Source: Musa acuminata AAA Group (Eukaryota; Streptophyta; Magnoliopsida; Zingiberales; Musaceae). From it: 64,000 bases of DNA. Shown piece by piece: positions 1 through 10,487 of the stretch (its first letter is position 1; each line of letters starts with the position of its first letter). Position numbers and translations under genes: made by a program. The notes under the pieces were generated by a model. The model ran no database searches and was not told the origin of the DNA. It was given only the letters and a program-made list of their open reading frames with translations. The stretch spans positions 11,886,001 through 11,950,000 of the forward strand of contig NC_088356.1 of the NCBI RefSeq assembly GCF_036884655.1, given 5' to 3'.

Positions 1-1475
1 CGATTTCCAAAAAGAAGAAACAAGAGGAGGCAAAATTGACCAAAGCTCGATTCTAGCAGAATTTAAGAGGTAGATTTTATGAATTATTTGGATAATCAAT
101 TATGCTCCAATTTATACAAAATAGGTGGCATTCGAAAGCTGTATTAATCTATTTTCAGATAAATTAATTTTTTTATGAATTGGAGTTTGCTGCAGGGAGT
201 TACAAATAATTTCATAGCAAAAGGTCTGAAAATATAAGCTTTATTTTACTGAGTCCATAGGGTCGATGAAAACAGATGTTTTAGTTTACAATTGTACTCC
301 AAAAATTTAAAATCAGGCAAGAACAAAAAGCATTTTGAGTCTAGTTTCGAGTAAATCATACTTTGCATGAATCTGAGTTCTCATCAGAAAGTTATAAGTA
401 GTTAAGCAACAATAAATCAGAAATTACAGTCCCTATTTTACAGAATCTGTAGGGTTAATTGAAACAGAAGTCTTAGTAGGCATTTAAACTCCAAATCATT
501 CAATCTCAGTATCAAAATAAATATCTTTAAGTCTACTTTCAAATAGATTAGGCTTTGCATAAATTAGAGTTTAGTGCTAAAAGCTAGATCCAAAACAGTG
601 CATAGAGGTCAGATTACCAAAAATTTTTAGATTCATGGCTTGTATCAAAATGAAAGAAAGGTTTGGTTCTAAGTTGAAATCTTTCGATTTATGAAGAATT
701 AAAAGGAAAATAGAGATTAGGATTTCCTATGGGATAGGGTTAGAACACTTGCCTTAGAAGAGTTTGATTCTCAAATGTGGGGAGTTGATGCAAAACCTCA
801 AGCAAAGCTTCCTCTTCTTCTTCTTCTTCTTCTTCTTCTTCCCTTCTCTTCTCAAACTAACGTCGGTTGCATAAACTTAAGTTTTCTTTCTTTAATCTCT
901 CATCTAATTACTCTAATTACTTGGGTTTAGCTAATAAAAGGGTTGTAATGAGTCATGTATGCATGAAAGGGGATATGTGTCATCTTTAGAGCAAACATAA
1001 GTGACACCAACCTTAAGTTAGCTAGTGACACATGTCCACCATTTTTTTTTTCTTTAACTTAAATCTGAATCTTTCATAAATCATATCAAATTTTTAATAT
1101 TCACCCAAAGATCCCTAGCCATAAACTTTTAATATAATATCATTTAATATAAAAAAAATTAAATAATCCTCATATTTACAAATGTGTATTTACTAAAATT
1201 TCAAAAATGGGGGATGTTACAGTCCTACCATTCAAATTGTCATAAAGGAAGCAGTGCACAACGGAGATTGTGCTGGTAGGAGCAGAGGCATAGGATCCAA
1301 ACAATGGTGCACCAATTTCAGTGAAGTCTGTGGACTTTGGGAGCTACTATGTGATGAATATCCTAGAGTGGTGCTTCATCTAGGTGTGACCCGAGAGTGG
1401 GTGGAAAAAAGTCGATTGTCAAAGGAACAAACACAATCGAAGGTGGAAAAGGCCCTACAATGTGTTAGCAAAGGA
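1..1475. other. Decayed repeat DNA, no gene seen
   Basis: No supportable gene is seen. A purine run followed by TGTTACA near 1207-1219 looks like a polypurine tract joined to an LTR start, which suggests an old gypsy-type element, but no second LTR was found. A CTT microsatellite sits at 813-840. The stretch 1250-1475 ends abruptly where the copia LTR begins at 1476. Confidence 0.5.
813..840. repeat. (CTT)n microsatellite
   Basis: A run of CTT trinucleotides, directly visible, in intergenic repeat DNA. Confidence 0.9.
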
Positions 1476-3083
1476 TGCTAGTCATAGGTGCCCTGTAAGT
1501 CAATCATGTGAGTGATAACACGTGTGACATGATATGCATTATTTTTTCTTACTATATTATTCGGTATTTTATCACTTTATATTGCCTGTTGCATCAATAT
1601 ATTGTGATGTCCATGGATTTATGCAAGGAGAATCAGATCGTGATGAGATCATAATAATGAGACCGATTCGCCTTTAAACACAGATCATAAATAATCTCAG
1701 TCATAGGTTACTCGAGAGGGACATCGAGATAACTGGATAAACTTTTGTACTATATACTCATACATATGATGGATGTGGTTGATCTCATAGCTGCTCATGT
1801 GGGGACACTAGGGATATAATGCAGGTGCTCATTGGAGAATGAGTTCATTGATTGATCCGCTCACGGAATCCTAGATGGTTAATGATGCCTTATTGTCAGA
1901 TAACGATTCTGTAGTCCTAGTGGTGTATCTGGTCCTTAGACTTGAGATACAAATGATGTCTTGTATGAGTACTACACTCTTTCATACCAGACTTATAGGT
2001 ATGAAGGTTCCAGATCTAGCACAGTCGATCACCGGGAATGATAGCCAACCTTACGAGGGCTATTGAGTGTCGATACAGGATAATCCGCTCTCGGTGTCAT
2101 GAGAGGAATATCCCATATATTATTACTCAGGCAAATCCCTGGCCAGGGTCATACGGATTGAAAGAGAAAGAGTTCTCTGGGAGAATCCGATTAGAGCAAG
2201 ACGCAAGTAGAAACTATATGGGCCTAACAGTATCATGTCTCGTGTATGGTCTTTAGGGTATTATATGGATAAGGGATTATAGATGTATAATAACTAAGGA
2301 TAGATAAGCCCAATAGATTGGATTCCCCTGTATCGTCTGGGGACTGCGGCGCAGTGGCCTAGTACGTCCGTTGAGTCGAGTGAATTATTATAAAGATAAT
2401 AATTCACTAAGCCAAAAGCAGTTCTAATAGGTATGACTTAAGGCTAGCTCGATTTTGAGCCTAGAGGGTCACACACATATGATTGACGTTGTGACGAGTA
2501 GAGATTCAGATATAAGATATCCACTAGAGCCCCTATCTTATTGGATATCCAATAAACCCCTAGATTATTGGATACTATGGATGAGATTAAATAAGAGCCA
2601 ATGAGAGATTATTGGATAGAGATCCACTAATCTAAGAGGCTTGAGTAGTTGGATGAAGATCCAATACCCAATAGGGCAGGATCCATTAGGGTTAAGTTGA
2701 CAAGGAGCCTCTATAAATAGGAGGAAACCAATAGTTCATAGGCTAGAGCTTCTCTTGGTTGTCATCTCCTATTCTTTTCTCTCTTCTCCTCCTCAGATAG
2801 CAGCCCTGGAGATTTGAGGAGCGTCGTCGCAGCCCTATTGTGTGGATTACCGCTAGAGAGGAGGACGCATGACCTCCTTTATCCTCTTCTATAGATTTGC
2901 AGGGATTCAGGGATATATGATCTCCCTAGGTAAAACATAATATTTTATATACGTATTTTTTAATTTTATGGATTTTGCGCATCAATCTTCGCACGACGAG
3001 GAACATAATTTATGAGAAATTTGGTGATTTTTGTTTTATGTTCTTTCGCTGCGTATGTGATGTCGCTCCTAGATTTCCCTACA
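1476..3083 (+). repeat. 5' LTR of the outer copia element
   Basis: Starts TGCTAGTCATAGG and ends TTCCCTACA. A TATA box (TATAAATAGG) near 2713 is in the right place for the element's promoter. It matches the right LTR along its whole length with scattered substitutions, so the insertion is not recent. Confidence 0.85.
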
Positions 3084-3084
3084 A

Positions 3085-3096
3085 TGGTATCAGATC
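3085..3096 (+). other. Primer-binding site (tRNA-Met type)
   Basis: TGGTATCAGATC begins two bases after the 5' LTR end. It matches the common plant site TGGTATCAGAGC except near its 3' end. Confidence 0.75.
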
Positions 3097-3229
3097 TAGG
3101 TTGTTCATGCAAAAGATTGGTTTTGAATTGTGTGTGTTGTATTTTGGAAAGTTTTTGATGTCAAGATCGTTGATCCAAAGGCGAGAATGGGCAATAACCA
3201 TTGCTGCCCTCGCAAAAGTGGCCAAAGGC

Positions 3230-3605
3230 TACTTCTAGCCTTAGCCACCTGCGTGCAGGTGGCTGGTGCCCAGCGGCGCTAGCGGGCAGGCCACCTGCAT
3301 GTAGTGGCAGCGCTCGTAAGCAGGCTGTCGCGCAAATGCTCCGCCCACTTGCGAGTGAGCCGCCTATAGGGGCGGTGCTCACCCATGGGTGAGCCGCTTA
3401 CAAGGGCGACACCTGCAAGGGGTGGCAGTCGCCCACAAGGGGCAATGCCGCCCTTGGGCACAACACCCACGTGCGAGCCACCCACAACGGTGCCTGCAAG
3501 GGCGCTCGCCCATAAGGGGTGACGCCACTCGCGGGCGAGCTGTCGGGGGGCAGAGGTGATGCCCCCGCCCCACCCTTCACAGTGGTTGTCGTCGGTAGGG
3601 TGGCA
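3230..3605. repeat. GC-rich low-complexity leader of the outer copia element
   Basis: This segment after the primer site repeats short GC-rich words such as GCCCACAAGGGGC and GCCCTTGGGC in both orientations. It is open in several frames on both strands, which is expected of GC-rich repeats and is not evidence for a protein. The following stretch to about 4600 is AT-richer, with nothing recognisable. Confidence 0.55.
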
Positions 3606-4639
3606 GCAGCTACAACACAACAAAGGAGATGGTTAGGGTTTTTTGGGAAAATGATAGTTTTGCCCCTCGAAATTTCAGAAATTTTAAATTATATCCTTTT
3701 GTCCAAATTACGAAAATACTCCTCATAATTCAAAAAATTTCCTACATGTCCCTAATTTCAAAAAAAATATTAGTTAATTAAAAGGTTTAATTAACTATTA
3801 TTATTATCTAGTAGTCCTACAGAATGATATGTACATGTGATGTATGATGTGAACGGATGATCATGGACTGTGTGATGTGTGTATACTTGTGATTATTATT
3901 ATTATTGGGGCCTACGAGTCACCGCTTTATTTCTTATTTATTATTGGGCCTACGTGTATATGATTAAGTTGTAACCACACAAGGTGATGCAACGGGAGCG
4001 TGAAGGCGATAGCGGGACCCACGAGGTCGAGACGGACGAACGCGACACATGGAGATGCGCCGAGATGCCAACGGAACCGACGAGGACGAGATGGATGATC
4101 ATAGGGCATGAAGATGCATTGTTGCACACATAGATCTTGATGTGAGTGATTAGACCCATTGGCTTAGCCCTGATCACACTAGGTTGTGGTTCATGATCAT
4201 CTGGTGTGATTGCTCATGTGATGTGTGATTCCTTATACACCCACTAGATATGTATATATATTTACATGTAATGTAGATATATATTAAATATGTATGTGTA
4301 TGACACGTTATATTAGGAGACCAAATCAAAATCCCCTCTTTCGATAATATTAAGTGGTAAATATGAGGCAATTAGATTGACCCATGTGGCCTTCCATCAT
4401 TATAAGTAAGGACCGATTCTCGATGTAAGTTGAATTAGTCGAATCCCTCGAGGCTCACCTATATCGCGATTCGCTATCTTGTCTACGACATAGAGATGAT
4501 GTCACTAGTGACTTGAGTACATGGTATACTTGATCGAGTCCCTCAAGGGTATATCATCGAATCAGACTCATCTTATAACAATGACGTTGACTTAACCGAA
4601 CATCATGGTTGGTCGAATCACTCGAGTTCATCTTTGGAA

Positions 4640-4703
4640 AATTTGAGGATTTTATTTTTATGTTCTTCCGCTGCGTATGAGATACCCCCCAAGATTTCCC
4701 TAC
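4640..4703 (+). repeat. Extra partial copy of the copia LTR 3' end
   Basis: The segment ending ATTTCCCTACA resembles the last 60 or so bases of the outer copia LTR (compare 3020-3083), including the TTCCGCTGCGTATG stretch. It lies inside the internal region, where no LTR end belongs, so the internal region is a mosaic. Confidence 0.6.
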
Positions 4704-4879
4704 ACCTATATCTTGGGGATTCAGATATATGGAGATAGGTCCTAGAGGATGCTTGGCTTGTCCCAATCCAGGTACATAAACACCATTGTCTAAAGGTTTG
4801 ACGTGAAAAATTTCAAGAGAGGTCTTAGGCAGATCTAGGCTTGGAGTATTGGAAAACAGTAATGTGTATCCTTAAGTAA

Positions 4880-5345
4880 TCGCGAAGGACTAATAATCTT
4901 TTACTAGTATATGAAAGTAGTAGCCTCAGGGTTGAAGGCTACATGGACTTGAGTTTCCAGTCCGATGTCGATGATAGCAAGTCGAATTTGGGGTATGTGT
5001 ACACCCTGAATGGAGGAGTAGTATGTTGAAAGAGTTTCAAGCAAGATACTACTACTAACTCGATCACAAAGGCATAGTATATTGCTACTATAGAGGCAGC
5101 AAAGGAGGGAGTCTAGATGAAGAAGTTCATCATAGACTTTGGGAGTCGTGCCAAGCAGCAAGGAGCTGATTCCCTTATATTACGATAACAACGAGGCGCT
5201 TGCTTAAATGAGGGAACCCGGGTCACATAAGAAGTGTTCCGAGGAGGTTCTAACTTATTAGAGAGATCGTGGTCCGAGGAGATGTAGCAATAAAAATAGT
5301 TCTATCTGAATATAACATCGTAGATCCATTAACAAAGCCGTTGTT
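4880..5345 (+). pseudogene. Copia RNase H remnant
   Basis: Conceptual translation, with stops and frame shifts, gives the end of a copia polyprotein. Recognisable are a SGYVYTLNGG-like stretch, a WKSFKQ-like block, the T-AEYIA core motif, WMKKFI, and the YYDNNEA block with its aspartate. It ends shortly before the purine tract and the right LTR, the expected place for RNase H. It is broken by in-frame stops and is not functional. Confidence 0.7.
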
Positions 5346-5423
5346 TTAGATTCTATTTGAGTATCACATGGGTCTGATAGGTATCAGACACATAGATGAT
5401 TGGCTTTAGGTCAAGTAGGAGAT

Positions 5424-6821
5424 TGCTAGTCATAGGTGTCCTACAAGCCAATCATGTGAGTGATGACATATGTAACGTGATACACATTTTTTTTTACTAT
5501 ATTATTTGGTACTTTATCACTTTATATTGCATGTTGCATCAATATATTGTGATGTCCATGGATCTGTGCAATAGGAATCATATCGTAGTGAGATCACGAT
5601 AACGAGACTCATTCGCATTTAAACACAAATCCTAAATAATCTCAGTCATAAATTGCTCAAGAGGGACATTGAGATAACCAAAAATATTGGTACACTATAT
5701 ATATATACATATGATGGAGGCGGTTGGTCTCATAGTTGCTCGTGTGAGGACACTAAGGATACAGTGTAGATGCTTATTAGAGAATGAGTTCATTGATTGA
5801 TCCACTCACGGAATATTGAATGGTTGATAATGCTTTATTATTAGACATCGATTCTGTAGTCCCAATGGTGTATCTAGTCTTTAGACTTGAGATACGAAGG
5901 ATGTCCTGTATGAGTACTCCACTCTTTGATACCGGACTTATAGGTTTGGAGGTTCTAAATCTAGCATAGTCGGTCATGGGACTAGTAGCCACTCTTACGA
6001 GAGCTATTAAGTGTCGATAAAGGATCATCCACTTTCGGTGTCATGAGAGGAATATCTCATTTATTTTTGCTCAGACAAATCTCTTGCTACAGTCATTCAG
6101 ATTGAGAGAGAAATAGTTCTTCAGGAGAATCCGATTAGAGCGAGACTCGAGTAGAAACTGTATGTGCCTGATAGTACCATGCCCGATATATAGTCTTTGG
6201 GGTATTAGATAGATAAGAGACTATAGATACATAGTAACTAAGGACAGACAGGTCTAATAGATTGGATTCCCCTACATCAGCTAGGGACTACGGCGTAGTG
6301 GCATAGTACATTCGCAATCGATGAGTTAAGTGAATTGTTATGAAGATAATAATTCATTGAGCCAAAAGAAATTCTAACAAGTATGACACACGGCCAGCTC
6401 GATATTGGGCCTAGAGGGTCACACACATATGGTAGGTGTTGCGATAAGTAGAGATTCAGATATAAGATATTTGTTGGAGCCCCTATTTTATTGGATATCC
6501 AATAAGCTCATGAATTATTGGATCCTATGGATGAGATCCAATATGAGCCAATGAGAGATTATTGGATAGATATCTACTAACCGAAGAGGCTTGGATAGTT
6601 GGATGGAGATCAAATACCCAATAGGCCAGGATCCATTAGGGTTAAGTTGATAGGGGGCCTCTATAAATAAGAGGGAACCAAAGGTTCATAGGCGAGAGCT
6701 TCTCTTGGTTGTCATCTCCTATTCTCCTCTCCCTTCTCTTTCTCAAATAGCAAGCTTGAAGATTTGAGGAGCGTCGTCATAGCCCTGCTCTGTGGATCAC
6801 CGCTAAAGAGGAGGACGCTTG
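5424..6821 (+). repeat. 3' LTR of the outer copia element, left part
   Basis: Matches 1476-2868 of the left LTR, including its TATA box (TATAAATAAG near 6662). It is interrupted after GCTTG at 6817-6821 by the nested gypsy-type element. The rest of the LTR resumes at 10276. Confidence 0.85.
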
Positions 6822-7309
6822 TGATAAGACCCTAAAGTCTTATCGTAGCTCTGATACCAAATGATAAGACCCTTAAGGTCTTATTGTCGCTCTGATACCA
6901 AATGATAAGACTCTAAAGTCTTATCGTCGCTCTGATACCAAATGATAAGACCCTAAAGTCTTATCGTGGAAGAAATCAGAGAAATGAGGATGATAATGAT
7001 TGCTTCGAGGGGATCGGCCCTCCTTGATCGCTTCGAGGGGATCGGCCCTCTTTGATCATTTCGAGGGGATCGACCTCCTAGGGTTTGTCCAAAAACAGAA
7101 TAGTATTTTTCATAGATTACTAAAAAGAAGCAATTACATCCCTATTTATAGAGTTCCACCCAGAGTCCATCAGGACTTGAACTCTAATAATAAATAACTA
7201 TTAAATAAACCTCTACTTGACTCTAACTGAATCAAACTGACTCAATAAACAACTGGACTAAATAGACTCAATAAACATTATTCAAAAGCTCAGAAAAAGG
7301 GTCCCAACA
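6822..7309 (-). repeat. 3' LTR of the gypsy-type element
   Basis: Starts and ends are fixed by the TSD and by comparison with 9784-10270. On the plus strand it opens with three 40-41-bp units, each made of the LTR terminus (TGATAAGACC...) plus a complete primer-site complement (GCTCTGATACCA). A TATA box lies on the minus strand near 7141. Three near-repeats of a CTTCGAGGGGATCG block lie around 7004-7073. Confidence 0.85.
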
Positions 7310-7323
7310 GTTCCTCCCTCTTC
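7310..7323 (-). other. Polypurine tract of the gypsy-type element
   Basis: On the minus strand this reads GAAGAGGGAGGAAC and directly precedes the 3' LTR, as needed for plus-strand priming. Confidence 0.75.
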
Positions 7324-7395
7324 AAACCAGCCTTGTCCTCAAGGCTGAGCAGCATCAATCTCGGGGAGCTTGTCTTTTAGCACTTCAGTTATAGG

Positions 7396-8451
7396 CTATC
7401 TGCAACGCATCATAACCCGTTGATCAAGTAAGTATGGTCTCCACTTTTTGACAGTGTAAGAAATAGGTCGATCTTTCAGTGTAGTAATCGTTGCAAGAAA
7501 TTCCTGGCCTTTGCTATCATAAGTTAAAATTCGTCCATCAGCTTCGAATATATCACAGCCTTCAATGTGGTGGGCTAATTGGGCTGCAACTTTCCTATCC
7601 ATAAAATTATTAGTGCTATCTGTATCAATCAAAATAGTGACAGGTTGATGCTTCAAAGTTCCTCCGATTTTCATAGTTTGTGGGTTAGTGTAGCCAGCCA
7701 ATGCATGCACTGTATGTGTGATGGCTTCAATATCTTCATCAGTTTTCATACCTTTATGATCGGAGTCCAACTCTTTTACTTCTGGTTCCTCTCTAATTGG
7801 CTCAATCATCAGAAGTTGCCCTTGTTTACATCGGTGCTCCATACTCCACTTTTCATCATAGTACAAACCCTTTGCTGATCTTTCCTTAAGTTCTTCTTGG
7901 GTTAGTCTTCGGGTGTCAAGGCTTTGGTTGGGAATAGATAGGGCTGGTGGCTTACTGATCATCTGGTTATTGTCACTTCTGTTTCCATGATTTTCCCTGT
8001 TGATTTTTTTCTCATGTAGATGTGCGAATGAGATCGCAGCTATCATAATGCGAGGTTGACGAGCCTTAACTTCACACCGGATCTCTGGAATAAGACCTTC
8101 AATAAATGTATCCAGAAGTTGTCGTTCTGACCAATCTCTAGCTTGATTTGATAATCTTTCAAACTTACTCTGATTTTCCAACACTGTAGAAGTCTGACAA
8201 AATTTTGAGAGCTGTCCATCCACCTTCATGTATGAGTAGATTGTGTCACAATCTTGGGGCCCTTTTCTAGTATTTTCAGATCTGTGTAATGTAGAACTTG
8301 AGCTCCCACCTTGTTGAAATTTACTAAGGCTCCCCAGTAAATCCTTTTTAAAATCATTAAGTACTTCTTGTAATCGGTTCTCAATTCTAATTTCCAATGC
8401 TTCCATTTGTGCTTTCACTGAGTTATCAGTGGCCATTGCGTAAGACTGCAA
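7396..8451 (-). CDS. Ty3/gypsy Gag with protease fragment (transposon protein)
   Basis: A 351-residue reading frame. The N-terminal half has the coiled-coil-like and capsid features of plant gypsy Gag (ALEIRIENRL; FERLSNQARDWSERQLLDTF). The region that should be a CCHC knuckle keeps its surroundings (KGLYYDEKWS-EHRCK) but has lost cysteines. A retropepsin-like core follows (ILIDTDSTNNF), where the usual D-T-G-S has become D-T-D-S, so the protease is probably dead. The last 30 residues (VKKWRPYLL) look like RNase H and join directly after the protease, which implies one large internal deletion of reverse transcriptase. Capsid function may survive; enzymatic function does not. Confidence 0.75.
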   Translation of the reverse strand: MQSYAMATDNSVKAQMEALEIRIENRLQEVLNDFKKDLLGSLSKFQQGGSSSSTLHRSENTRKGPQDCDTIYSYMKVDGQLSKFCQTSTVLENQSKFERLSNQARDWSERQLLDTFIEGLIPEIRCEVKARQPRIMIAAISFAHLHEKKINRENHGNRSDNNQMISKPPALSIPNQSLDTRRLTQEELKERSAKGLYYDEKWSMEHRCKQGQLLMIEPIREEPEVKELDSDHKGMKTDEDIEAITHTVHALAGYTNPQTMKIGGTLKHQPVTILIDTDSTNNFMDRKVAAQLAHHIEGCDIFEADGRILTYDSKGQEFLATITTLKDRPISYTVKKWRPYLLDQRVMMRCR

Positions 8452-8459
8452 ATCTGTAA

Positions 8460-9770
8460 TCTCAACTCCTGTTTTTGGTGTCGGTCAAGGGCATCAATAC
8501 TGTCGATGCAAAGTTGCCGAGGAGGTGGACGCCAAGGGCAGTGCTGCAGTCGCTGCGTTGGAGGAAGAGTAGCTGTCCTGTTTCTATCGCTGCATGAGGT
8601 GAGAGCGCCGGAGTTGGAAGGCGACTACGTTGATGTGGTTGCAGTTGATGCGACCCAAGGGGCGATCGCCGAGCAACGGGGTTGAGGCAAGGCAGCGTAC
8701 TTGCTGCGGTTGCTGCGTTAGCTGTTGGAGGGCGGCTGCTGCAGAACAAGGGGTTGAGGCAAGGCAGCGTACTTGCTACGGCAGCAGAGGGTGCCACTAT
8801 TTTTTGTTGCTGCGTACTCTGTTTTTGTCGCACCACCGAAGGAGTTGGCCGGAAGGATCACAAGCGGTTGAAGAGAAGGCTGCGGTGACTGGCAGCAGCG
8901 GTGGTCGCTGGCTAGAGCACAGCGTTGGCGGTGGAGAAGGAGGCAGCGAGGGTCGCGGCCGGGATTGACAGGAGCTGTAGCAACAGAGGAAGCTCTGTTT
9001 CTGCAACCGTTGCAACGAGGGCTGCGGCAACCGGTGGCTGCAGCTGCGACCCAAGGGAGGGGCATGGCGAGGGTTGCGGTTGGGAGGCGGGCGGCGGTGA
9101 TAGAGCGATCGAGAAGCAACGGTGGCGGTGGAGAAAAAAGGCAGCGAGCGTCGTCGCCGGCCGGGAAGTTGCGATGCTGGAGATGGGAAACAGGGTGCTC
9201 TGTTTCTATCGCACCACAGCCGGAGCCACTGGCGATGCTGGCAATGGCGGTGCGGCGGTGATCGTGCGGCCGAGAAGCAGCGGCAGCGGTGGAGAAGGAG
9301 GAGTCGGCGGTTGTAGAGGCGACCGACGCCTGTGGCAGCAGAGGGACCGGCGGCTGCTCTGTTTCTATCGCACCACAGAAACAGCAACGCCGACAGATCG
9401 CACGGCCGAAGCTGCAACCAAGGGAAGCCAGCGATGGCGGTGCGGCTAGGGCAGCGTCGCCGACGGTATAAGCGGCGATGGGTGGTCCACTGGTTGGGAA
9501 TCGGCGGCCGCGGCCCTTCTCGCTCGAGTGAGATGCGGGCAGCGAGGAGGCGAGGTGAGAAGGTTGCTAGCCGGGGCACAGCGACAGCGGTGGGAGCTGA
9601 CCGGGGAGCAGCGGCGGCGGTGGTCGCCGACCAGGAAGCAGGGGTGGTCGGCGCCGGGAAGCAAATGTTCCTTCTTGGTTGAGAAGGAACAGCTTGCGTG
9701 GTTGCTGGCTTCGCACTCACAATTTTTTTTTTTTAATGACGAACTACAGCGAGAACGCCGAGGATCGTCG
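8460..9770. repeat. GC-rich leader of the gypsy-type element
   Basis: This lies between the primer site and Gag, so it is the untranslated leader. It is very rich in GC and in GCGGCGG, GGCAGC and GGAG words. The phrase CTCTGTTTCTATCGCACCAC recurs with variation near 8815, 9197 and 9356, and a block containing GGCAAGGCAGCGTACTTGCT occurs twice (about 8689 and 8758). Open frames of up to 307 codons on the minus strand and 174 on the plus strand are low-complexity (Arg, Ala, Pro or Gly rich) and match no family I know, so I do not call them genes. Confidence 0.6.
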
Positions 9771-9781
9771 TTCTGATACCA
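9771..9781 (-). other. Primer-binding site of the gypsy-type element
   Basis: The minus strand reads TGGTATCAGAA two bases inside the 5' LTR end. It is a tRNA-Met type site with a mismatch to the TGGTATCAGAGC consensus. Additional site copies lie within the LTR itself. Confidence 0.75.
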
Positions 9782-9783
9782 AA

Positions 9784-10270
9784 TGATAAGACCCTAAAGT
9801 CTTATCGTAGCTCTGATACCAAATGATAAGACCCTTAAGGTCTTATCGTCACTCTGATACCAAATGATAAGACCCTAAAGTCTTATCGTCACTCTGATAC
9901 CAAATGATAAGACCCTAAAGTCTTATCGTGGAAGAAATGGGAGAAATGAGGATGATAATGATCGCTTTGAGGGGATCGGCCTCCTTGATCACTTCGAGGG
10001 GATCGACCCTCCTTGATCACTTCGAGGGGATCGACCTCCTAGAGTTTGTCCAAAGACAGAATAGTATTTTTCATAGATTACTAAAAAGAAGCAATTACAT
10101 CCCTATTTATAAAGTTCCACCCAGAGTCCATTAGGACTTGAACTCTAATAATAAATAAATATTAAATAAACCTCTACTTGACTCTAACTGAATCAAACTG
10201 ACTCAATAAACAACTAGACTAAATAGACTCAATAAACATTATTCAAAAGCTCAGAAAAAGGGTCCTAACA
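9784..10270 (-). repeat. 5' LTR of the gypsy-type element
   Basis: Pairs with 6822-7309 over its full length with few differences, including the three tandem terminus-plus-primer-site units at its plus-strand left end (9784-9904). Bounded on the right by the TSD GCTTG. Confidence 0.85.
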
Positions 10271-10275
10271 GCTTG

Positions 10276-10487
10276 ATCTTTTTCATCATCTTCTACAGAT
10301 TTGTAGGGATTCAGGGATATACGATCTCCTTAGGGAAAACACAATTTTTCATATATGTAGTTTTCGGTTTTATAGATTTTGCGCACTAATTTTCGCACGA
10401 CGACGAATATAATTTATGAAAAAAATGGTGATTTTTGTTTTATATTCTTCCATTGCGCATGTGATGTCACCCATAGATTTCTCTACA
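10276..10487 (+). repeat. 3' LTR of the outer copia element, right part
   Basis: Continues the LTR interrupted at 6821, matching about 2872-3083 of the left LTR and ending CTCTACA. Confidence 0.85.

Larger units (their letters stand above)
6822..10270 (-). mobile_element. Non-autonomous Ty3/gypsy-type Gag-only element (TR-GAG-like)
   Basis: A complete 3449-bp insertion flanked by a perfect 5-bp TSD, GCTTG (6817-6821 and 10271-10275), inside the outer copia LTR. LTRs of 488 and 487 bp start TGTTGGGACC or TGTTAGGACC and end CTTATCA on the minus strand. The primer site complement is at 9771-9781, and the polypurine tract (complement of 7310-7323) abuts the left LTR. The only sizeable coding region with family features is a Gag-protease fragment. 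Reverse transcriptase and integrase are absent, apart from a short RNase H-like block. This is the structure described for plant TR-GAG elements, which depend on enzymes supplied by another element. Confidence 0.85.
1476..10487 (+). mobile_element. Degenerate Ty1/copia element with nested insertion
   Basis: Two long direct repeats (1476-3083, and 5424-6821 joined to 10276-10487) begin with TG and end with CTACA. They are 1608 and about 1610 bp once the nested element is removed. The internal part (3084-5423) has a tRNA-Met type primer site next to the left LTR, a purine-rich tract (5413-5423) before the right LTR, and a decayed RNase H region. Gag, protease, integrase and most of reverse transcriptase are missing, so it cannot be autonomous. 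The 5 bases flanking the two ends (AAGGA and GAGGC) do not match, so no TSD is visible. That suggests recombination between elements or old age. Confidence 0.85.

Noticed and set aside
6822..6960. CRISPR-like array of 40-bp repeats
   Set aside because: The repeats are directly adjacent without spacers, lie in an LTR and carry primer-site sequence; the window is plant nuclear DNA.
8797..9720. 307-codon minus-strand frame and several overlapping frames in the gypsy-type element leader
   Set aside because: Low-complexity Arg, Ala and Pro-rich translation of GC-rich repeats, open on both strands at once, with no family features.
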